Positions 11,511 to 19,832 of a stretch of DNA of 64,000 bases are shown piece after piece. The first letter of the stretch is position 1. Each line of letters begins with the position of its first letter. The translations under genes and the position numbers were made by a program. This DNA comes from Collimonas sp. OK607. Its GTDB lineage: Bacteria > Pseudomonadota > Gammaproteobacteria > Burkholderiales > Burkholderiaceae_D. The notes beneath the pieces are model-generated. The model was given only the letters and a program-made list of their open reading frames with translations, was not told where the DNA came from and made no database searches. Location: positions 1 to 64,000 of the forward strand of contig NZ_FOKF01000003.1 in assembly GCF_900111995.1 (NCBI RefSeq), read 5' to 3'.

Positions 11511-12125
11511 ATGAAGGGTCTATACATCGTCACACCCGATTGGGATGACACCGAGAAGCTGCTACGCGTAACCGAGCAAGCCCTGCAAGGCGGCGCGGCG
11601 CTGCTGCAGTATCGCCATAAAACCGCCGATGCAGCTTTGCGGAAGCAACAGGCAGAAGCGTTGCTGAGCCTGTGCCGCCGTTACCAGCGTCCGTTCATCA
11701 TCAATGACTATGTTGATCTGTGCCTGGAGCTGGATGCGGATGGCATTCATGTCGGCGGCACCGATGCCAGCGTGGCCGAGGTGCGGGCTATGGTGGGTGC
11801 GGACAAGATCGTCGGCGCTTCCTGCTATGGCGATCTGGAGCTGGCGCATGCCGCGTATCGTGCCGGCGCCAGCTATGTGGCGTTCGGTGGATTCTATCCA
11901 TCGCGCGTCAAGAAATACCCGGTAACTACGGCGCCCGATATAGTCACGCGGGCCAAGGCGGAAATCGCAGTGCCGAACGTGGTGATTGGCGGCATGACGC
12001 AAGAGAATGCGGTGCCGTTGATTGCTGCCGGCGCTGACATGGTGGCGGCTATCAGCAGTGTTTATCTGGCTGATGATCCGACTGCCGCCGCGCGCAGCTT
12101 TGTGGCTCTGTTCGCAAACAAATAG
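11511..12125 (+). CDS. thiE: thiamine phosphate synthase ThiE
   Basis: Joins the pyrimidine diphosphate and thiazole phosphate to make thiamine phosphate. The 204-residue TIM-barrel protein opens MKGLYIVTPD. It shows QYRHKTAD near residue 35, FIINDYVDL near 63, DGIHVGGTD near 79, SCYGDL, GGFYPSRVKKYPVT (in place of the usual TxTK-type loop) and IGGM. It is the last gene of the operon, 4 bases after thiD. Confidence 0.94.
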   Translation: MKGLYIVTPDWDDTEKLLRVTEQALQGGAALLQYRHKTADAALRKQQAEALLSLCRRYQRPFIINDYVDLCLELDADGIHVGGTDASVAEVRAMVGADKIVGASCYGDLELAHAAYRAGASYVAFGGFYPSRVKKYPVTTAPDIVTRAKAEIAVPNVVIGGMTQENAVPLIAAGADMVAAISSVYLADDPTAAARSFVALFANK

Positions 12126-12133
12126 GTATCCAT

Positions 12134-12157
12134 GATCGCGGTTACATAACCGCGATC
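12134..12157. terminator. perfect 11-bp hairpin between convergent thiE and dps
   Basis: GATCGCGGTTA (12134-12144) and TAACCGCGATC (12147-12157) are exact complements with only CA between. No T-run follows on either strand, so it may be a weak or rho-assisted terminator or an mRNA 3'-end stabiliser. Confidence 0.5.
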
Positions 12158-12174
12158 ACTTGTGCCGAAGCCAG

Positions 12175-12663
12175 TCAGGTTTCCAGTAAACTACGCAGCA
12201 TCCACGCGTTTTTTTCATGCAGTTGCATGCGCTGCGTCAGCAAGTCTGCAGTCGGCTCATCGGCTGCTGCATCCACTACAGGGAAAATCGAACGCGCGGT
12301 GCGGGTCACTGCTTCCTGTCCCTGCACCAGTTGCTGGATCATGGCAGTCGCGGTCGGTACGCCTTCTTCCTCCGAAATCGAAGTCAGCTTGGCAAAGGCC
12401 TTGTAGGTAGCCGGCGCAGGATAGCCGAGCGCGCGTATCCGTTCTGCAATCAAGTCCACCGCCAGCCACAATTCGTTGTACTGGGTTTCGAACATCAGGT
12501 GCAATGTATTGAACATCGGCCCGGTCACGTTCCAGTGGAAATTGTGGGTTTTCAGGTACAGGGTGTAGGTATCGGCCAGCAGTTTGCTAAGCCCGTCGGC
12601 GATCTTCTTGCGGTCCTTGTCGCTGATGCCGATGTCGATGACCGCTACGCTTTTCTTTACCAT
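12175..12663 (-). CDS. dps: Dps-type DNA-protecting ferritin-like protein
   Basis: Dps forms dodecamers that oxidise and store iron and protect DNA during starvation and peroxide stress. The 162-residue protein shows the ferroxidase signature at subunit interfaces: [15 protein letters not shown] near residue 38, then [12 protein letters not shown]. The chosen ATG ([13 protein letters not shown]) has AAGGAG upstream; a longer frame to 12726 is not supported. It stands as a single gene. oxyR, a known regulator of dps in other bacteria, lies elsewhere in the window. Confidence 0.92.
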   Translation of the reverse strand: MVKKSVAVIDIGISDKDRKKIADGLSKLLADTYTLYLKTHNFHWNVTGPMFNTLHLMFETQYNELWLAVDLIAERIRALGYPAPATYKAFAKLTSISEEEGVPTATAMIQQLVQGQEAVTRTARSIFPVVDAAADEPTADLLTQRMQLHEKNAWMLRSLLET

Positions 12664-12771
12664 TGCGCTACTCCTTCTAACAGTGATGGTCGAAGACTTG
12701 CAGCTCAATTCTATGTCAATTTGCAAGAGGCAAAGAAATGCGTGTGTTTTAGCGTCGCAACAAATGTTTTC

Positions 12772-14025
12772 CTAGCCGCCGACAGTAGTGCCTGACGTCC
12801 GCTGCGAGCTCCGATACATGCTGACGGTCAACGCCACCGCCGCCAGCGACGCCGCTGCCGCAAACAGGAATACCTCGGGATAGCCGAACTCGCTCACGAT
12901 CAGTCCCGCCAGCGGACCGGTGACGCCCAGCGCCAGATCCAGAAACACCGAGTAAGCGCCCAAGGCGCTGCCGCGGTTATTGGCCGGCACCAGGTTCACC
13001 GCTTCCACTCCGAGCGCAGGGAAGATCAAGGCAAAACCGAAGCCGGTGAGCGCCGCGCCAACCAGCGCCAGCGTCGGCGATCCTGCTTGCCATAGCAACA
13101 GCAACCCGAGCGCTTCCACCGAAAAACAGATGATCGCGACCCGGAAGCCGCCGAAGCGCGAGATGGTGTGGGCAAACAGCAGGCGCGCGCCGACAAAGAA
13201 GGTGCCGAACATGGTCAGTGCAAATGCTGCATTCGGCCACTGGTGGCTGGCATAAAACAACGTGATGAAAGTGGCGATGGAACCGAAACCGATCGAGCCT
13301 AATGCCAAGCCCATGCCGTGCGGAAATACTTTACGTAATACATGTTGAAACGGCAAGTGCTCACCGCGCACCACGGCTGTCGCCGCCTTTATGCGGGCAA
13401 GGAAGAAGCCAGCTAGCGACAACACTGTCACCGTAGCGCCCACCGCCGCCAGGCCCCAGGTGTGGGCGATCACTACGCCGAGTGGTGCACCGATCGCCAG
13501 TGCGCCATAGGTGGCGATGCCGTTCCAGGAAATCATGCGGGCCGTGTGCTGGGCGCCAACCCGGCCGATGCCCCAGGTAATGGCGCCGGTGCCTACCATG
13601 CTCTCGCCGCAGCCAAGCACCAGGCGGCCTATCAGCAGGATGGCCAGGCTAAGCGCAGGTATATGGGTAAAAAACGCCGCTATGAGCAGGAAAGCGCCGC
13701 TGAGGCTGCAACCTATCAAGCCACGTAACACGGCGGTTTTGGGGCCGACTGAATCGGCCATGCGGCCAGCCAGCGGGCGGCTCAACAAAGTTGCCAGGTA
13801 TTGCATGCTAATTGCCAGGCCAGCCAGCACGGAGCTGTAGCCGAGGTCGGTGTGGACGTAGCCGGGCAGGACTGCCAGCGGAATGCCGATGGCAAGATAG
13901 CAAATGAAAGTAAAAAATGCCGTGGAGACAATGTGGAAAGTAACTGCAGTCTCGGGGATTGCGGGGATTGCGGCGATCTCGGATGGCGTCGGGCTGGCGC
14001 GGTCGAGACGAACTTCTTCTGACAT
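12772..14025 (-). CDS. MFS transporter, YhhS/YfcJ-like
   Basis: A 417-residue integral membrane protein with about 12 hydrophobic segments and the MFS loop motif [16 protein letters not shown] near residue 75. It resembles the YhhS/YfcJ group of predicted efflux carriers; the substrate is unknown. The start at MSEEVRLD gives a polar 25-residue N-terminus before the first helix. A longer frame to 14082 lacks support. It is divergent from uvrD with a 200-base intergenic region. Confidence 0.85.
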   Translation of the reverse strand: MSEEVRLDRASPTPSEIAAIPAIPETAVTFHIVSTAFFTFICYLAIGIPLAVLPGYVHTDLGYSSVLAGLAISMQYLATLLSRPLAGRMADSVGPKTAVLRGLIGCSLSGAFLLIAAFFTHIPALSLAILLIGRLVLGCGESMVGTGAITWGIGRVGAQHTARMISWNGIATYGALAIGAPLGVVIAHTWGLAAVGATVTVLSLAGFFLARIKAATAVVRGEHLPFQHVLRKVFPHGMGLALGSIGFGSIATFITLFYASHQWPNAAFALTMFGTFFVGARLLFAHTISRFGGFRVAIICFSVEALGLLLLWQAGSPTLALVGAALTGFGFALIFPALGVEAVNLVPANNRGSALGAYSVFLDLALGVTGPLAGLIVSEFGYPEVFLFAAAASLAAVALTVSMYRSSQRTSGTTVGG

Positions 14026-14226
14026 GATGGACGACTTGGTAGGTGGGCGTTGATTGTTACGAAGGTGTAGACAATGATGCAATGCGGTATTTTACGCTTC
14101 TAGCCCGGATATTGCTGGCGCCGGCAATTTTGGCCATAAGTTTAGGCCGAGGTTTAGGCTGAGATAAGCCAAGATCAATCATGATCTGGTCATCAGGCAG
14201 GCGCGCCCGCAGCTTATAATACGGGG

Positions 14227-16506
14227 ATGCAAAATCTTCTTCACAACCTCAATCCAGAACAACTCGCGGCAGTTACCTTGCCTGCGCAATCGGCACTTAT
14301 CCTGGCTGGCGCCGGCTCCGGCAAGACACGCGTGCTGACTACCCGCATCGCCTGGCTGATCCAGACCGGCCAAGTATCGCCGGCCGGCGTGCTGGCGGTG
14401 ACGTTTACCAATAAAGCCTCGAAAGAAATGATGACGCGCTTGTCGGCGATGTTGCCGATCAACACGCGCGGCATGTGGATCGGCACTTTCCACGGCTTGT
14501 GCAATCGGTTGCTGCGCGCGCATTATCGCGATGCCGGATTGCCGCAGACCTTCCAGATCCTGGATTCGCAAGACCAGCTGTCGGCGATCAAGCGCTTGCT
14601 GAAAGCGATGAATGTCGATGATGAAAAGTATCCGCCGCGGAATCTGATGTACTTCATCAACGGCGCCAAGGATCAAGGCCTGCGCGCCAATGAAGTCGAA
14701 GCTAACGACGATTACAACCGCAAGTTCGTCGAGCTGTACGATTTGTACGACCAGCAATGCCAGCGCGAAGGCGTGGTCGATTTTGCCGAGCTGCTGTTGC
14801 GCACCTATGAACTGCTGAGCCGCAACCAGCCGTTGCGCGAGCACTATCAGTCGCGTTTCCAGCACATCCTGGTGGACGAGTTCCAGGATACCAACGACCT
14901 GCAATACAAATGGCTGAAGCTGATGGCCGGCCAGCGTGGTGCGGTGTTTGCTGTCGGCGATGACGACCAGAGCATCTACGCTTTCCGTGGCGCCAATGTC
15001 GGCAACATGACCGCGTTCGAGCGCGAATTCCGGGTCGAAAACGTCATCAAGCTGGAACAGAATTATCGTTCGCACGGCCATATCCTGGATAGCGCCAACA
15101 CCCTGATTGCCAACAATACCAAACGTCTCGGCAAGAATCTGCGCACCGATGCCGGTCATGGCGAGCCCGTTCGAATCTACGAATCGACCAGCGATTTACA
15201 GGAAGCGCAGTGGATTATCGAAGAAACCAAGAGCCTGATCAATGAAGGCGCCACGCGCAGCGAAATCGCCGTGCTGTACCGCTCCAATGCGCAGTCGCGG
15301 GTGATTGAACATGCGTTGGTGGCGTCCGGTATTCCATATCGCGTCTACGGCGGCCAGCGTTATTTCGAACGTGCTGAAGTCAAGCATGCGGTCGCCTATT
15401 TGCAGCTGATGGATAATCCGCATAATGATTCGGCGTTCTTGCGTGTGGTGAATTTCCCCGCACGGGGGATTGGCGCGCGCTCCCTGGAACAACTGCAGGA
15501 CGCTGCCAAACAATATGGTATCTCCCTCTACGCAGCGGTACCGTATGTTGCCGGCAAGGCTGGTGCTACCCTCGGATCATTCCTCAAGCTGATCGAAGGC
15601 GGGCGCTTTGAAACCCAGCATCTGCCGTTGCCGGAAATGGTGCAGATCGTGCTCGACATGAGCGGGTTGATGCAGCACTACCGCAATGAACGGGAAGGCG
15701 CGGATCGTATCGAGAATCTGGAGCAGCTGGTCAATGCTGCCGCCTTGTTTGTTTCGGAAGAAGGATTTGGCGCCGATGCGCCGGCTCTGCTCGGCCCCAA
15801 GGCTCAGGCGGTGTCAGGTGCTGCCATCACGACGGCCGACGGTATTGAAATTTTCGATGCTGACGCACCGTTGGCGGCGGTGATGTCGCCGTTGTCGGCA
15901 TTCCTCTCGCATGCGTCGCTGGAGGCTGGAAACAATCAGGCTCAAGCAGGCGAGGACGCCTTGCAACTGATGACCGTGCACTCAGCCAAAGGCCTGGAGT
16001 TTGATGCGGTGTTCATCACCGGCCTGGAAGAGGGTTTGTTCCCGCACGAGAATTCGCAGAAAGAAGATGCCGGCGTAGAAGAAGAACGACGTCTGATGTA
16101 CGTCGCCATCACGCGCGCCAAGAAGCGTCTTTACATGAGTTTTTCACAAACCCGGATGCTGCACGGCCAGACCCGTTACAACATGCGTTCGCGCTTTTTC
16201 GACGAGCTGCCGGAAGATGCCTTGAAATGGCTGTCGCCGAAAGTGCAGCAGCATAGCTGGTTCGCGAATTCGAAATCGGCGTGGGATGAGGCGCCCGAGA
16301 AGGCTGCCAACAGCATCGCCAAGAATTTCGGCAAGCGCGATATCGGCTGGCGCATAGGTGAAAATGTGGAACACCTGAAATTCGGTGAAGGCGTGATCGT
16401 CAATATCGAAGGCAGCGGCGGCAACGCCCGCGCCCATATCAATTTCGGCAAGCACGGCATGAAGCTGCTGGATCTGAGTGTGGCGAAGCTGGAGAAGGTC
16501 GCGTAG
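14227..16506 (+). CDS. uvrD: DNA helicase II, UvrD/PcrA family
   Basis: Superfamily 1A 3'-5' helicase acting in nucleotide excision and mismatch repair. The 759-residue protein shows motif I AGAGSGKTRVLTTR near residue 28, motif Ia TFTNKA, motif II VDEFQDTN near 218, motif III GDDDQSIYAFRGA, motif IV YRS, motif V TVHSAKGLEF near 580 and motif VI VAITRAKKRLY. A small C-terminal Tudor-like RNA polymerase-binding domain (HLKFGEGVIV) follows. The stop codon TAG lies inside the end of a repeat element, so the last residues may have been shaped by it. Confidence 0.96.
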   Translation: MQNLLHNLNPEQLAAVTLPAQSALILAGAGSGKTRVLTTRIAWLIQTGQVSPAGVLAVTFTNKASKEMMTRLSAMLPINTRGMWIGTFHGLCNRLLRAHYRDAGLPQTFQILDSQDQLSAIKRLLKAMNVDDEKYPPRNLMYFINGAKDQGLRANEVEANDDYNRKFVELYDLYDQQCQREGVVDFAELLLRTYELLSRNQPLREHYQSRFQHILVDEFQDTNDLQYKWLKLMAGQRGAVFAVGDDDQSIYAFRGANVGNMTAFEREFRVENVIKLEQNYRSHGHILDSANTLIANNTKRLGKNLRTDAGHGEPVRIYESTSDLQEAQWIIEETKSLINEGATRSEIAVLYRSNAQSRVIEHALVASGIPYRVYGGQRYFERAEVKHAVAYLQLMDNPHNDSAFLRVVNFPARGIGARSLEQLQDAAKQYGISLYAAVPYVAGKAGATLGSFLKLIEGGRFETQHLPLPEMVQIVLDMSGLMQHYRNEREGADRIENLEQLVNAAALFVSEEGFGADAPALLGPKAQAVSGAAITTADGIEIFDADAPLAAVMSPLSAFLSHASLEAGNNQAQAGEDALQLMTVHSAKGLEFDAVFITGLEEGLFPHENSQKEDAGVEEERRLMYVAITRAKKRLYMSFSQTRMLHGQTRYNMRSRFFDELPEDALKWLSPKVQQHSWFANSKSAWDEAPEKAANSIAKNFGKRDIGWRIGENVEHLKFGEGVIVNIEGSGGNARAHINFGKHGMKLLDLSVAKLEKVA

Positions 16507-16623
16507 GGTGGGCACATTGTGCCCACGCGTGACCGTGATAACCGGAGCGCGGACACACGCGGCACCGAAACGGACATATACGTGAGGGAATTCAGCGTGG
16601 GCACAATGTGCCCACGCTACGTT
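16503..16623. repeat. double-hairpin repeat, copy 2
   Basis: Begins GTAGGGTGGGCACATTGTGCCCACGCG and ends CAGCGTGGGCACAATGTGCCCACGCTACG, with a longer middle of about 65 bases than the other copies. The TAG in its first four bases is the uvrD stop. Its other end abuts the stop codon of the convergent membrane-protein gene, so it fills the whole intergenic gap. Confidence 0.85.
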
Positions 16624-17426
16624 TACTCTTGCGTAGGTGTTTCCTGCGCTTCTTGCGGCGGCAAGTCGGCTCCCGGCTTGCCGAAGATGTGGGTATACGT
16701 CGGGTAGAAAGAGCAATACATCACCACTGTCAGCGCAATCGATAGCGGTAACAGGATCATGAGCGTGACAGCCTGGTTACCGACCAGTACTGCAATCAAT
16801 ACGCTGATGATCGCCGGCAGCACAACGCCGATGGCGGCCCACGCCAGCCCGTAGACGGTAAAGGCTTTCATCTCGCGCGATACCGCGAAGAAGCTGTAGA
16901 AAACGGCTTTCATTACTCCCATTTTTTGCCACATGATGAGCGGCGCCGCATACCAGAATGCCATTGCCGCCGGGACGTAGACCGCGGCAGAAAAAAGCAT
17001 CGCCAGCGACATGTTGGACTGTTGGATATCTTTGGCGTCGAGCGCGGCCTGGCCGGTTACCGCGGTCCAGAACACGCCGCCGTCAATCAGGGTCGAGGCG
17101 GCAAGCGCGATGACCGCCGCCACCAGGTAGAGGGCGCCCAGTGTCAGCAGGTTCTTCAAGGCCGGTGAGCGAAAGCCGATCAGCAACAGATTGGGATAGA
17201 CGCGTTTGCCTTGTTCGATATTCACGCAAGCCTGCATGAAGGACATGGCAAATACCGGGACCAGAACCAGCGGCAGCACCTGCCCCAACAGCGGGACGAT
17301 ATTGAGCGCCAGCATCAAGAACATATAGGCCAGGAATAGCGTGGAGATTTCGGCCGGTTGTTTGCGGAACAGCGCAAACCCTTCCTTTATCCATATCCAT
17401 CCGGTTTTTGCAGGCAATTTTTCCAT
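16623..17426 (-). CDS. BPSS1780-type integral membrane protein
   Basis: A 267-residue protein with about six hydrophobic segments, opening MEKLPAKTGWIWIKEGFALFRKQP. This is the recognisable N-terminus of BPSS1780-type membrane proteins of Burkholderiales, for which I know no proven function. The start is the ATG at 17426; a TTG 12 bases upstream is possible. The C-terminus is polar and rich in Glu, Gln and Pro. thrB lies 34 bases upstream on the same strand, so the two are probably cotranscribed. Confidence 0.75.
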   Translation of the reverse strand: MEKLPAKTGWIWIKEGFALFRKQPAEISTLFLAYMFLMLALNIVPLLGQVLPLVLVPVFAMSFMQACVNIEQGKRVYPNLLLIGFRSPALKNLLTLGALYLVAAVIALAASTLIDGGVFWTAVTGQAALDAKDIQQSNMSLAMLFSAAVYVPAAMAFWYAAPLIMWQKMGVMKAVFYSFFAVSREMKAFTVYGLAWAAIGVVLPAIISVLIAVLVGNQAVTLMILLPLSIALTVVMYCSFYPTYTHIFGKPGADLPPQEAQETPTQE

Positions 17427-17460
17427 TATTTCAATCAAGAATTTCGTTTAAGATTTCCAC

Positions 17461-18417
17461 TTAATACAGCGCCGGGGCCGGATGAGACACACGTTGTCGC
17501 AAAATCCGTTCGAAGTGAGTCGGATCGTGCGGCGTCAACATTTCTGCCTCGCGCGGTAAATAAAAATCGTAGAGTCGTGACAACCAGAAACGCAGCGCAC
17601 CTGCGCGTAATGCTGCTTGCCAGGCGTCTTGCTCTGCAGCGCTGAACGGCCGCACCGCATGGTATGCATCCAGCATCGCTCTCACCCTGATAACGTCAAG
17701 CTGGCCGTCAGCCAGGTTGATGCACCAGTCATTCACCGTCACTGCCAGGTCAAACAGCCAGGTATCGCAACCGGCGAAGTAGAAATCAAAAAAACCTGTC
17801 AGCCGGTCGCCGTCGAACATTACATTGTTGCGGAACAGGTCGGCGTGGACCGGGCCGTTCGGTAACTGGCGATAAGTCTCCGAGGCGGCGAATGTCTCCT
17901 GGAACGCCATCTCGCTGCGCAACAGCTGTTGCCCGTCTTCTGGCAGGTACGGCAATACCACCGGAGTGGTTTCGCGCCACCAGGGCAGACCGCGCAAATT
18001 GGGTTGGCGAATTGGAAAGTCTTGTGCCGCCAGATGCATTTTTGCCAGCATTGCGCCCACTTCAGCGCAATGTACCGCTGCCGGAGCCAGTTGGCAATCG
18101 CCCTCCAGCTTGGTGACGATGGCAGCCGGCTTGCCGTGCAGGGGATTAAGGATCTGGCCTTGCTGGTTGGCGATAGGTTCGGGCACCAGTACGCCACGCT
18201 GCGCCAGATGACGCATCAATTCCAGGTAAAACGGCAATTGTTCGAAACTCAGCTTTTCAAACACCGTCAGCACATATTCTCCGCGCTCGGTATTGATGAA
18301 AAAATTACTGTTTTCGATTCCGGAGGAAATCCCCCTGATTGCCAGTGCCTTGCCTAAGGAAAAGGGAGGGATCCACTGTGTGAGATCGTCTAGCGTGACG
18401 GGGGTAAATACTGCCAT
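17461..18417 (-). CDS. thrB: homoserine kinase, ThrB (choline-kinase fold type)
   Basis: Phosphorylates homoserine in threonine synthesis. The 318-residue protein is of the aminoglycoside-phosphotransferase-like ThrB type found in Pseudomonas and Burkholderiales, not the GHMP kinase of E. coli. It shows [12 protein letters not shown] at the start, [12 protein letters not shown] near residue 32, the catalytic HADLFRNNV near 195 and the metal-binding [10 protein letters not shown]. The start at MAVFTPV fits the family better than the longer frame to 18459. It is probably cotranscribed with the BPSS1780-type gene downstream. Confidence 0.92.
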   Translation of the reverse strand: MAVFTPVTLDDLTQWIPPFSLGKALAIRGISSGIENSNFFINTERGEYVLTVFEKLSFEQLPFYLELMRHLAQRGVLVPEPIANQQGQILNPLHGKPAAIVTKLEGDCQLAPAAVHCAEVGAMLAKMHLAAQDFPIRQPNLRGLPWWRETTPVVLPYLPEDGQQLLRSEMAFQETFAASETYRQLPNGPVHADLFRNNVMFDGDRLTGFFDFYFAGCDTWLFDLAVTVNDWCINLADGQLDVIRVRAMLDAYHAVRPFSAAEQDAWQAALRAGALRFWLSRLYDFYLPREAEMLTPHDPTHFERILRQRVSHPAPALY

Positions 18418-18482
18418 GGGAAAAATCGGAGATCGTAGAAGGGACAAGGGCAATGCCATGTCGGGATAATGTCGGAATAAAT

Positions 18483-18520
18483 ACGCGGCGCAAAGGCGGT
18501 GGTTACCGCTTGCGCCGCGT
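18483..18520. other. strong hairpin between DUF2782 gene and thrB
   Basis: ACGCGGCGCAA (18483-18493) pairs perfectly with TTGCGCCGCGT (18510-18520), and gcggt/accgc extends the stem inside. On the minus strand it is followed by ATTTATTCC. It may partly terminate transcription between the two genes. Confidence 0.55.
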
Positions 18521-18542
18521 GGCTACGGTTGCTTTTGCTTAA

Positions 18543-18980
18543 TTAGTTCTTGGGTGTCGCCACGGCCGGCGGCGGCAAGCCTGCGTCAGCGTCAGCCTGT
18601 GCCGCCTCGCCTTCCTTGCGTTGCTTGTGGCCCATATCGAATTCCTTGATCTGCCATTGCGCGCCGCGTACAGGCCCATCGCCCGGCTGCAAAGTGCCCG
18701 CCGTCGACTGCGGCTTCACGTAATACGTACTGTTGCCGCTATTGACCTTGATCTCGGTAACCCGGCCTTGCTCCGTCTTTTGCGTGATGTCGCCTGGCGC
18801 TTCACCCGGCTTGCGCACGGTGACGGACGGCGCTTCGCCTTCTTCAAGCTTTTGCAGCTCGGGCGGCGGCGGAGCGACGGTCTTGGGCGGCTGACTTGTT
18901 TGTTGTGCAGCAACAAGCAGAGGCGTTGCCAATGAGGCAACACATACAGTCAACAACTGCCAGACTTTAGATTTATTCAT
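18543..18980 (-). CDS. DUF2782 family exported protein
   Basis: The 145-residue protein has an N-terminal signal peptide, MNKSKVWQLL followed by a hydrophobic stretch, with likely cleavage after LLVAAQ near residue 26. A Pro-rich linker precedes a compact domain with VTEIKVNSGNSTYYVKP and WQIKEFDMG, the DUF2782 pattern. Function unknown. In related genomes this gene also lies near thrB and polA, which supports the call by context. Confidence 0.75.
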   Translation of the reverse strand: MNKSKVWQLLTVCVASLATPLLVAAQQTSQPPKTVAPPPPELQKLEEGEAPSVTVRKPGEAPGDITQKTEQGRVTEIKVNSGNSTYYVKPQSTAGTLQPGDGPVRGAQWQIKEFDMGHKQRKEGEAAQADADAGLPPPAVATPKN

Positions 18981-19094
18981 GAGAATTTGGCTACCTTGAG
19001 TAAAGCAAGATGGAAGTCTTCATTGTAACAAACCACCGGCCCCGATAGGCGATAAGGACGCCGGTAATCTGTTTGACGACGCTGTTTTGCTGTA

Positions 19095-19832
19095 CTACAA
19101 CAACACGCTCGCGTGACGGTCCGATTCCGCCATGACGGTTTCACCCGCCTCGTAGAATTCCACCACGGCAGCGAGAATCTCGGCCGGATCATCCAGCACC
19201 TGGATCAGGTCCATGTCCTTGGCTGCGATCATGCCGTCGGTTACCAGCTGGGTGCGGAACCAGTCCAGCAAGCCGCTCCAGAAACTGCTGCCGACCAGGA
19301 TGATAGGGATATGGCGGCACTTGCCGGTCTGGATCAGCGTCAATACCTCGGTCAGCTCATCCAGTGTGCCAAAACCGCCAGGCAGCACGATATAGGCATC
19401 GGCGTAGCGTACGAAGGCAACCTTGCGGGCAAAGAAATGCCGGAAACTGAGCGAGATATCCTGCCATTTATTCCCGCTTTGTTCATGCGGCAATTCGATA
19501 TTCAAGCCGACCGAAGGTGATTTACCTTCGAAAGCGCCTTTGTTGGCAGCTTCCATCAAGCCCGGGCCGCCGCCAGAAATCACCGCAAAACCTTCGTCGG
19601 AAAAGCGTCGTGCAATATCCATGCACAAGGGGTAATAAGGATTGTCTGGCTTGATCCGCGCCGAGCCGAAGATCGATACTGCGGGATGCAACTCGGAAAG
19701 GCGTTCGGTCGACTCGATAAATTCTGCCATAATCGTGAACATATGCCACGATTCGCGTGCCTTCTTGGAAGTTGCGCGTTCGACGTCCGTCACTTGCCGC
19801 AAACGCGGCACATTTTTTCCGTTCAATTCCAT
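19095..19832 (-). CDS. LOG family protein (TIGR00730, Rossmann fold)
   Basis: LOG-family proteins are nucleotide 5'-monophosphate phosphoribohydrolases. Many release free cytokinin bases in plants, and bacterial members act on nucleotide pools. The 245-residue protein shows SIFGSARIKPDNPYY near residue 53, the signature GGGPGLMEAANKGAF near 87 and PGGFGTLDELTEVL near 150, the conserved catalytic and binding motifs. The start ATG at 19832 directly abuts the polA start on the other strand. A TTG two codons upstream is possible. Confidence 0.9.
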   Translation of the reverse strand: MELNGKNVPRLRQVTDVERATSKKARESWHMFTIMAEFIESTERLSELHPAVSIFGSARIKPDNPYYPLCMDIARRFSDEGFAVISGGGPGLMEAANKGAFEGKSPSVGLNIELPHEQSGNKWQDISLSFRHFFARKVAFVRYADAYIVLPGGFGTLDELTEVLTLIQTGKCRHIPIILVGSSFWSGLLDWFRTQLVTDGMIAAKDMDLIQVLDDPAEILAAVVEFYEAGETVMAESDRHASVLL

